A stretch of DNA of 64,000 bases. Origin: Lachnospiraceae bacterium MA2020 (lineage in GTDB: Bacteria; Bacillota; Clostridia; Lachnospirales; Lachnospiraceae). The notes beneath the pieces were generated by a model. The model was not told the origin of the DNA. It worked only from the letters and a program-made list of their open reading frames with translations, and made no database searches. Shown in pieces: positions 57,596 through 64,000 of this stretch (positions are counted from its first letter, which is position 1; each line of letters begins with the position of its first letter). A program made the translations under genes and the position numbers. The stretch spans positions 1 to 64,000 of the forward strand of contig JQKK01000011.1 in NCBI GenBank assembly GCA_000746015.1, written 5' to 3'.

Positions 57596-60112
57596 ATGAA
57601 AAAAATATTATTGAAAATAGCAGCATTTATTGTAACTTTTATAATTTCAGCTTTGATCATAAGCAGCATAATGAACCGTGATGTAGTGGATGAGATCGTA
57701 AAGATGGGAGATGCTACATTTCCGACAGTGGCAGTAGTCCATGGCACGCGTGAGATAAATCTCATGCATGGATACAGTGGTGAGATGGAGAAAAACCTTA
57801 TCCGTGATTCGCTTTCGCCGCTTGAAAAGGACAGGAGCATCAGCATCCGTGTACATACTTATGGAAGTGAGATAGAAAGTATAGATTATGAGATAAGATC
57901 GGCAGACGCACTCAGACTCGTTGAGAATAGTGAGCTCAGTGAGTATGAGGTTGACGGGGATGATATAAAGGCGAGGCTGCAGATTAAGGACCTTATTGAG
58001 AATGACCGTGAATATATCCTTGGTATAACGTTGAAGGATAAAAATGGAAAGGGAATATACTACGCGACAAGGGTAATATATAATCAGAACTTCCGTGAAG
58101 ATGAGCTTTTGGAATTTGTAAAAAAATTCTCGGATACAACATTTGATAAAGAGAATGCAAAGCCGATAGTTTCTTATCTTGAGAGTAATTCATCCGGTGA
58201 TAATTCAAACTTTGCGCGGGTGAATATCCACTCAAGTTTTGATCAGATTACATGGGGCAGTCTCAAAGTTCAGAAGCCGGATAAGGTGTACACTAAGATT
58301 CTGGAGATGGACGATTCGACGGCAACCATCCAGCTTTCATACAAGGTGAACATACCGGAAGGTGACAAGGCTGTATACTACAATGCAGTTGAATATTACA
58401 GAGTTCGTTACACTAATAAGAGGATTTATCTGTTAGACTTTGAGCGTAACCTTGAGCAGATTTTTGATGCGGATGATACGGATCTTTACAATTCCGATAA
58501 GATCTATCTTGGTATCACAAAGTCGGACATAAATATGTATGAGTCGACAGACGGAAGTATGGTCGCTTTTGTACAGAATGGATCGCTTTATGCGTTCAGA
58601 AGCGTGGACTCAAGGATCATAAAGGTTTTCTCATTTGTTGATGATAAAAAAGAGGATGAGAGAAATGAGTTTAACGAGCATGATATAAAGATCCTCTCGG
58701 TAGACGAGACCGGTAATATACAGTTTATGGTATACGGCTATATGAACAGAGGCCGCCATGAAGGCGAGGTCGGTGTTTCTGTTTATTATTTCAACAGTGC
58801 GACTAACAGAATGGAAGAGCAGGTATATATACCGTATCAGAGGTCGTATGAAATACTTAAGTCTGATATAAGCCGTCTGGCCTACACCGGTGGCGGAAAT
58901 GAGCTGAGCCTTTACATGGATGGCGCGATCTACAGGATCGATCTGTCCGGAAGCTCTGCAGAGACAGTGGCAGAAGGACTTGGACGCGACGGCATGGTCG
59001 TTTCAGATAATAACAGAATAGTCGCATGGCAGTCAGAGGACGGAAAGACGATCTACTATCTCAACTTAAATTCCGGCAAGCAGAGAGAGATCACAAAGGG
59101 CAATGATACAACGCTTACTCCGCTTGGGTTTGTGGGCGAGGATTTTGTGTATGGAGTAACAAGTACTTCTGACTATATCAAGAATTCATCTGGTATCACT
59201 GTACGTCCGATGAATACTCTTTACATAGAGGATAGTGACGGAAAAGTACTTAAAACCTATGCTCAGAATGATATCTATATCACAAGGGCGGAAGTAAACA
59301 GCAGTGAAGTACTTCTGAAAAGGATATATATGGTAGAAGGCTCAGGTACTTATTCTTCAGTATCAGACGATGAGATAGTCAATAACCTGCCGGAGGAGAA
59401 GTCCAAAAATGAGATATTGACGGTTGCAATAGATAATTATGAAACTGTGGTAGAGATCGCGCTCGCACAGAGGATCAAAAATGCCGTTCATGTGGTGATA
59501 CCTGAGGAAGTAATGGGAAGTGATACAAGTCTTTCCATACCGCCTAGGACACTTGAGAATAACTACTATGTATACGCTAAGGGGCATATCCAGGGCATTT
59601 ACTCGACTGTTTATGAGGCTGTGGGTGCAGCGGACAGTCAGGACGGAGTAGTCATTGACAGTGAGCAGGATTATATCTGGAAGAAGGGCAACAGAAAGAC
59701 CGAGACTCAGATCAAAGATATCAAGCCTTTGATGGCTGATGGTCAGAGCACGGTAGCTTCTGCACTTGAAGCGCTTATGCAGAATGCCGGAGTCTCTATC
59801 GATGCAGAGAGGCTTTTGGGAAATGGCGAGACAGCAATGGAGATAATCGCTGAGAGGATAGAAAATGCCAAGCCGCTGAACTTGGCGGGATGTTCACTTC
59901 AGAGCGTGCTTTACTATGTGAGTCAGGGAACTCCTGTCATGGCGACAATTGATGAAAACCAGACAGTGCTTATAATAGGCTATGATGCTAAAAACACTGT
60001 GATAATGGATCCTTCAACGGGAACTATTTACAAAAAGGGAATGAATGATTCCAGAAGCTGGTTTGAGACACATGGAAATGAGTTTGTAAGCTATATCGTA
60101 GCTGAAAAATAA
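57596..60112 (+). CDS. Exported protein with degenerate C39-like domain
   Basis: 838 residues. One membrane segment or uncleaved signal (about 5-25) is followed by a long extracellular region with beta-propeller-like strands (about 290-600). The end (about 715-838) resembles a C39-type peptidase domain: the motif order around VLIIGYDAKNTVIMDPSTG fits. The cysteine expected in the first motif is replaced (DGQSTVASALEALM) and no histidine is seen before VLIIGYD. It is therefore probably inactive and binds peptides or partners. No ribosome site precedes the ATG. A bidirectional terminator follows. Confidence 0.7.
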   Translation: MKKILLKIAAFIVTFIISALIISSIMNRDVVDEIVKMGDATFPTVAVVHGTREINLMHGYSGEMEKNLIRDSLSPLEKDRSISIRVHTYGSEIESIDYEIRSADALRLVENSELSEYEVDGDDIKARLQIKDLIENDREYILGITLKDKNGKGIYYATRVIYNQNFREDELLEFVKKFSDTTFDKENAKPIVSYLESNSSGDNSNFARVNIHSSFDQITWGSLKVQKPDKVYTKILEMDDSTATIQLSYKVNIPEGDKAVYYNAVEYYRVRYTNKRIYLLDFERNLEQIFDADDTDLYNSDKIYLGITKSDINMYESTDGSMVAFVQNGSLYAFRSVDSRIIKVFSFVDDKKEDERNEFNEHDIKILSVDETGNIQFMVYGYMNRGRHEGEVGVSVYYFNSATNRMEEQVYIPYQRSYEILKSDISRLAYTGGGNELSLYMDGAIYRIDLSGSSAETVAEGLGRDGMVVSDNNRIVAWQSEDGKTIYYLNLNSGKQREITKGNDTTLTPLGFVGEDFVYGVTSTSDYIKNSSGITVRPMNTLYIEDSDGKVLKTYAQNDIYITRAEVNSSEVLLKRIYMVEGSGTYSSVSDDEIVNNLPEEKSKNEILTVAIDNYETVVEIALAQRIKNAVHVVIPEEVMGSDTSLSIPPRTLENNYYVYAKGHIQGIYSTVYEAVGAADSQDGVVIDSEQDYIWKKGNRKTETQIKDIKPLMADGQSTVASALEALMQNAGVSIDAERLLGNGETAMEIIAERIENAKPLNLAGCSLQSVLYYVSQGTPVMATIDENQTVLIIGYDAKNTVIMDPSTGTIYKKGMNDSRSWFETHGNEFVSYIVAEK

Positions 60113-60152
60113 AAAAAACCGGAGCAGATATAATGGCTGCTCCGGTTTTTTA
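60113..60152. terminator. Bidirectional terminator
   Basis: AAAAAACCGGAGCAG (60113-60127) pairs with CTGCTCCGGTTTTTT (60137-60151), nine-base loop. The A- and T-runs serve the 57596 gene and the minus-strand IIB gene. Confidence 0.94.
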
Positions 60153-60166
60153 TGTGTTGAATTAAT

Positions 60167-60466
60167 TTATTTTCTTAAATCTATTCCGCAGTTTTCAAGC
60201 TTTTCAGCCATTTCATCACCGGACATTACATTATTTAGTCCAATGACCTTTGAGCCCTTTGCCTCAGCATCAGCAAACATGTGAATAAAATTCTGTGGGC
60301 AAAGTACAATATCATAATTCTGTGCAGTAGTTCTTCCTTCAGAAAGAGCACAATGGTGTGTTTTTGAAACCTTGTAACCCTGTGCATTGATAACCCTGTC
60401 AAGTGTCATGCTCATCATGATAGAGGTGCCAGAACCGTTTGCGCAGCAAGCTAAGATGGTGACCAT
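60167..60466 (-). CDS. PTS IIB subunit, ascorbate/lactose type
   Basis: 99 residues: the P-loop ILACCANGSGTSIMM carries the phosphocysteine C8, as in SgaB/UlaB-like IIB proteins of the ascorbate type. It receives phosphate from a IIA protein and passes it to the sugar during uptake. No IIA or IIC gene lies in the window. The start at 60466 is chosen because AAAGGAG lies 9 bases upstream. It is divergent from the pentose operon, whose first gene resembles UlaF, which fits an L-ascorbate or pentose link, but this is inference. Confidence 0.8.
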   Translation of the reverse strand: MVTILACCANGSGTSIMMSMTLDRVINAQGYKVSKTHHCALSEGRTTAQNYDIVLCPQNFIHMFADAEAKGSKVIGLNNVMSGDEMAEKLENCGIDLRK

Positions 60467-60563
60467 ATTTAATTCTCCTTTCGGCTGTGAAATCATTTTT
60501 TATAAATATATACTCGTGAACTAATTATAACACAAAAATCAAATTTTAAAGCAAATATATCGC

Positions 60564-60598
60564 ATATGTTTGAAAAACCATACAAAAAACAAACATAT
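60564..60598. promoter_or_regulatory. Inverted repeat, candidate operator
   Basis: ATATGTTTG (60564-60572) pairs with CAAACATAT (60590-60598), spacer 17. It lies in the 248-base divergent gap between the IIB gene and araD and could bind a regulator controlling both. Confidence 0.5.
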
Positions 60599-60714
60599 AA
60601 AGTAGAAAAAAGTACAACATTAAACAAAAATGATGTTTACTAATATAAATTTTTTCGGAAATGTTGTATATTATATGTCATGAAGAAACGTAGCACGAAA
60701 GGAGAAGTTTAATC

Positions 60715-61416
60715 ATGCTCGAAGAACTTAAGAAAGAAGTCTATGAAGCAAATATGCTGCTTCCAAAGTATGGACTTGTAACATTCACATGGGGTAATGT
60801 AAGTGGAATTGACAGGGAGAAAGGACTCTTCGCTATCAAGCCGAGTGGAGTTGATTATGACAAGCTTAAGCCGGAGGATATGGTTATCGTCGATCTTGAC
60901 GGTAATGTAGTTGAGGGAAACTACAATCCTTCTTCAGATACAGCAACACACGTTGAGATCTACAAGGCATTTCCAAAGGTTGGAGGTGTAGTACATACAC
61001 ATTCATCCTATGCTACAAGCTGGGCACAGGCAGGACGCAGCATTCCTTGCTATGGCACAACTCACGCTGATTATTATTATGGAGATGTTCCATGCCTCAG
61101 ATGCCTTACAAAAGAGGAAATCGACGAGGGATATGAGAAGAATACAGGTCTTCTTATCGTAAACGAGTTTAAGAATCAGGGCATCGATCCTGAGGCAGTT
61201 TCTGCAGCACTCTGCAAGAACCACGGTCCTTTTGCATGGGGCAAGGACGCAATGGATGCAGTACATGGCGCAGTAGTACTCGAGGAAGTTGCAAAGATGG
61301 CATACCGCACAGAGCTCATCAATCCAAAGGTAGCTGAGGCACCTCAGGTACTTCAGGATAAGCACTATTATAGAAAGCATGGCGCAAACGCTTATTACGG
61401 ACAGGGAAATAAGTAA
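60715..61416 (+). CDS. araD: L-ribulose-5-phosphate 4-epimerase
   Basis: Class II aldolase-fold enzyme of 233 residues: TFTWGNVSGID, KPSGVDYDKL and the zinc site VVHTHSSYAT are family signatures, with THADYYYGDVP completing it. It turns L-ribulose-5-phosphate into D-xylulose-5-phosphate, the entry to the pentose phosphate pathway. UlaF/SgaE, an ascorbate-pathway enzyme, is a close relative and cannot be excluded. The ribosome site is AAAGGAG. The transketolase genes follow after about 100 bases. Confidence 0.93.
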   Translation: MLEELKKEVYEANMLLPKYGLVTFTWGNVSGIDREKGLFAIKPSGVDYDKLKPEDMVIVDLDGNVVEGNYNPSSDTATHVEIYKAFPKVGGVVHTHSSYATSWAQAGRSIPCYGTTHADYYYGDVPCLRCLTKEEIDEGYEKNTGLLIVNEFKNQGIDPEAVSAALCKNHGPFAWGKDAMDAVHGAVVLEEVAKMAYRTELINPKVAEAPQVLQDKHYYRKHGANAYYGQGNK

Positions 61417-61518
61417 TGTAAAACAATTTTATGCTAGTAATACAATAATGCATCAAATTGTGTTATAATTAATGCAGTTTTCGTTTTGTTTCAAATGTAT
61501 AAATTTAAGGAGAATATT

Positions 61519-62346
61519 ATGACAGATTTAGAGCTCAAGCAGCATGCACTTGAAGTTCGCAAAGGCATCATTGAGGCTACTCATGCTGCAAAGTCCGGAC
61601 ATCCGGGTGGATCACTTTCCGCAACAGAGGCATTCACATATCTCTATTTTGAAGAGATGAACATCGATCCTAAGGATCCTAAGAAGGCTGACAGGGATCG
61701 TTTTGTCCTTTCAAAAGGTCATACAGCACCAGGTCTTTATTCAACATTGGCAGAGAGAGGATTTTTCCCTAAAGAAGATCTTAAGACACTTCGTCATATC
61801 GGATCACACCTTCAGGGACATCCTTGCATCCAGCACACACCAGGTATCGATATGTCAAGTGGATCACTTGGACAGGGTATCTCAGCTGCAGTAGGTATGG
61901 CTCTTTCAGCTAAGCTCAGCAATGACAGCTATCGTGTATATACACTCCTTGGCGACGGCGAGATCCAGGAAGGACAGGTTTGGGAGGCAGCTATGTTTGC
62001 CGGTGCAAAGAAGCTCGACAATCTTTGCGTTATCGTAGACAACAATGGCCTTCAGATCGACGGACCTGTTGATGAGGTAAACACACCTTATCCTATCGAC
62101 AAGAAATTTGAAGCATTTAATTTCCACGTAATAAATGTTGCAGACGGCAACGACTTCGCTCAGCTTCGCGCTGCTTTTGAAGAAGCAAAGGCAACAAAGG
62201 GTGTTCCTACAGCTATTGTTATGAAAACTGTAAAGGGCAAGGGCGTATCATTCATGGAGAACCAGGTTGGCTGGCATGGAAAGGCTCCAAACGATGATGA
62301 GTATGCTCAGGCTATGGAAGAATTGAATAAGAGAGGTGAAGCGTGA
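61519..62346 (+). CDS. Transketolase, N-terminal subunit
   Basis: 275 residues. The ThDP-binding half of a split transketolase: GHPGGSLSATE, KGHTAPGLYS, and GDGEIQEGQVWEA with the metal site NNGLQIDG. Start 61519 has AAGGAG close upstream. The C-terminal half follows as a separate gene that overlaps by one base. It transfers two-carbon units between sugar phosphates. Confidence 0.95.
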   Translation: MTDLELKQHALEVRKGIIEATHAAKSGHPGGSLSATEAFTYLYFEEMNIDPKDPKKADRDRFVLSKGHTAPGLYSTLAERGFFPKEDLKTLRHIGSHLQGHPCIQHTPGIDMSSGSLGQGISAAVGMALSAKLSNDSYRVYTLLGDGEIQEGQVWEAAMFAGAKKLDNLCVIVDNNGLQIDGPVDEVNTPYPIDKKFEAFNFHVINVADGNDFAQLRAAFEEAKATKGVPTAIVMKTVKGKGVSFMENQVGWHGKAPNDDEYAQAMEELNKRGEA

Positions 62347-63287
62347 TGCCAGAAGTAAAGAAAATTGCAACCAGAGACAGCTACGGCAATGCGCTCGTAG
62401 AATTAGGTAAAGAACACGAGGACGTTATCGTACTTGATGCGGACCTCGCAGCAGCTACAAAAACAGGTGTATTTAAGAAGGCTTTCCCAGAGCGTCATAT
62501 CGACTGCGGTATCGCTGAGTCAAACATGACAGGTATCGCTGCAGGTATCGCTGCAACAGGTAAGGTTCCATTCTGCTCATCATTTGCTATGTTCTCAGCA
62601 GGCAGAGCATTTGAGCAGGTTAGAAACTCTATCGGATATCCACACCTCAACGTAAAGATCGGCGCAACACACGCTGGTATCTCTGTAGGTGAAGACGGTG
62701 CTACACACCAGTGTAACGAGGATATTGCTCTTATGAGAACTATCCCTGGCATGACAATCATCAATCCTGCAGATGACGTAGAGGCAAGAGCTGCAGTTAA
62801 GGCTGCATATGAGCTCGATGGTCCTGTTTATCTTAGATTTGGACGTCTCGCAGTACCTGTTATCAATGACGAGGCTACATATAAGTTTGAGATTGGCAAG
62901 GGCATCGTGATGAAAGAGGGCACAGATGTTACTATCGTTGCTACAGGTCTTGAGGTAAATGAGTCACTTGAGGCTGCAAAGCTTCTTGAGGCAGATGGTA
63001 TCAATGCTGAAGTTATCAACATCCATACTATCAAGCCACTTGACGTAGACCTGATCGTTGCTTCTGCAAAGAAGACAGGCAAGGTTGTAACTGTTGAGGA
63101 GCACTCAATCATCGGTGGTCTTGGCGGAGCAGTTGCTGAGGCACTTTCAGAGAAGGCACCTACAAAGATGCTTCGCATCGGCGTAGAAGACACATTCGGA
63201 GAGTCAGGCCCTGCAGTAGCACTTCTTGAGAAGTATGGCCTTGATTCAAAGGGAATCTATGCAAAGGTAAAGGAGTTCATGAAGTGA
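62346..63287 (+). CDS. Transketolase, C-terminal subunit
   Basis: 313 residues: pyrimidine-binding domain with DADLAAATKTGVF and CGIAESNMTGIAAGIA, then the C-terminal domain (VTVEEHSIIGGLGGAVAE). The ATG at 62346 overlaps the previous stop (TGATG) and has AGGTG upstream. It completes the transketolase with the preceding gene. Confidence 0.95.
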   Translation: MPEVKKIATRDSYGNALVELGKEHEDVIVLDADLAAATKTGVFKKAFPERHIDCGIAESNMTGIAAGIAATGKVPFCSSFAMFSAGRAFEQVRNSIGYPHLNVKIGATHAGISVGEDGATHQCNEDIALMRTIPGMTIINPADDVEARAAVKAAYELDGPVYLRFGRLAVPVINDEATYKFEIGKGIVMKEGTDVTIVATGLEVNESLEAAKLLEADGINAEVINIHTIKPLDVDLIVASAKKTGKVVTVEEHSIIGGLGGAVAEALSEKAPTKMLRIGVEDTFGESGPAVALLEKYGLDSKGIYAKVKEFMK

Positions 63288-63976
63288 AAACAATCTTTGC
63301 ACCATCAATCCTTTCAGCGGATTTTTCAAAATTAGGCGCATGTATGGCTCTTACAGAGAGAGCTGGAGCACAGTATGCCCATATAGATGTCATGGATGGT
63401 ATGTTTGTACCAAATATTTCTTTCGGAATGCCTGTGATAAAGAGCATCCGTAAAGAGTCTAATCTGGTATTTGACGTACACATGATGGTCGAGAGACCTG
63501 AGCGTTATATTGATGCTATAGCTGAGAGTGGAGCTGATATAATTACATTTCATCTTGAGGCAACTGAGCATGCGGCAGAGATAATAGACAGGATACATGA
63601 CCTTGGCAAAAAGGCAGGTATTTCTATCAAGCCAAATACCTCAGTTTATGATATCGAGCCATATATGTCAGATATTGACATGTTGCTCATCATGACAGTT
63701 GAGCCGGGACTTGGAGGGCAGAAGTACATCGAGTCTTCTACAGCCAAGATACGTGAGGCAAGACGTGCATTTGAGGAAGCCGGTATCGACATCGACATCG
63801 AAGTTGACGGTGGCATCAAGCGTGAAAATGTTGAAGTTGTGCTTAATGCGGGTGCAAATGTCATAGTAGCAGGCTCGGCAGTATACGACGGAAATATCTA
63901 TGACAATACGAGAAGCTTCATCGAGCTTTTTGAAGAAAGAGAAAAACTTAGAAAAGATACAATGAATCTTTTGTAA
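63284..63976 (+). CDS. rpe: Ribulose-phosphate 3-epimerase
   Basis: TIM-barrel epimerase of 230 residues: APSILSADF, HIDVMDGMFVPNISFG, DVHMMVERPE, and the phosphate site (DGGI, AGSAVYDG) are family signatures. It interconverts D-ribulose- and D-xylulose-5-phosphate. The GTG start overlaps the transketolase stop by four bases (GTGA), with AGGAG upstream. The operon continues past the window edge: the last bases have a ribosome site (CCGGAGGA) for another gene. Confidence 0.96.
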   Translation: MKTIFAPSILSADFSKLGACMALTERAGAQYAHIDVMDGMFVPNISFGMPVIKSIRKESNLVFDVHMMVERPERYIDAIAESGADIITFHLEATEHAAEIIDRIHDLGKKAGISIKPNTSVYDIEPYMSDIDMLLIMTVEPGLGGQKYIESSTAKIREARRAFEEAGIDIDIEVDGGIKRENVEVVLNAGANVIVAGSAVYDGNIYDNTRSFIELFEEREKLRKDTMNLL

Positions 63977-64000
63977 ATTAAATGATATCCGGAGGACTTT

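Noticed and set aside
61003-61380. Minus-strand frame opposite araD
   Set aside because: No ribosome site, no recognisable domain, and it is antisense to a conserved enzyme gene.

Overview
The window is a chromosomal segment of about 40% GC from a low-GC Gram-positive anaerobe, most likely Lachnospiraceae of the Butyrivibrio/Pseudobutyrivibrio type. This is inferred from gene content (domain-swapped GH3 beta-glucosidase, GH13 maltodextrinase, BspA-like repeat proteins, YesM/YesN signalling, TAXI-TRAP transporter, split transketolase), from gene order and from codon use. No database search was possible. I see no prophage, integrase, insertion sequence or CRISPR array. The only mobile-type relic is a deleted Rpn-family nuclease gene.

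Layout. (1) 1-1000: 3' end of a 23S rRNA gene without a recognisable 5S gene behind it, then an independently promoted tRNA cluster (Asp, Val, Thr, Tyr, fMet, Phe). (2) 1.1-7.2 kb: a surface-glycan operon (FAD-dependent mutase-like protein, sugar dehydratase/epimerase, GT2, GT-C membrane transferase) ending in an L,D-transpeptidase. (3) 7.3-15.3 kb: a block matching the Bacillus yaaO-tmk-yaaR-holB-ricT-yabB-rsmI order, but with the decarboxylase split in two, a guanylate-kinase-like gene where tmk is expected, and a serpin lipoprotein appended. (4) 15.4-21.2 kb: hup, rqcP, divIC, tilS, hpt, ftsH and greA, without the sporulation genes (yabP, yabQ, spoIIE) usual in spore formers. (5) 21.2-24.3 kb: azlCD translationally coupled to a cytoplasmic GH13 enzyme. 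(6) 24.5-29.8 kb: an ECF sigma/anti-sigma pair, a DUF2975-XRE-DUF4153 membrane operon, and a divergent DUF3990 gene pair that looks like a toxin-antitoxin unit. A 45-bp palindrome lies between the two divergent units.

(7) 29.8-32 kb: tRNA-Leu, an OGG-type glycosylase, two identical tRNA-Lys genes, tRNA-Pro, a multi-hairpin intergenic element and the Rpn relic. (8) 32-40.8 kb: a GH114-like secreted protein, then a YesN/YesM/substrate-binding-protein sensory trio next to a 1193-residue secreted GH3 enzyme. (9) 40.9-45.6 kb, minus strand: cytidylate-kinase-like protein, DUF1622 protein, a large hybrid kinase with REC and Hpt domains, and a two-domain response regulator. (10) 45.8-48.7 kb: TAXI binding protein and fused TRAP permease. 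(11) 48.9-57.2 kb: two leucine-rich-repeat surface proteins around an ABC-F protein, NudC, a GT2 protein and a PTS enzyme I fragment. (12) 57.3-60.1 kb: a second multi-hairpin element and a large exported protein with a C39-like domain lacking catalytic residues. (13) 60.2-64 kb: an orphan PTS IIB and a pentose-phosphate operon (araD, split transketolase, rpe) that continues to the edge.

The most noteworthy observations are: a C-terminal module of about 130-190 residues shared by three secreted proteins; the DUF3990 pair and its divergent palindrome; two candidate leaderless genes; two multi-hairpin intergenic elements; the split decarboxylase; and the probably inactive C39-like domain.
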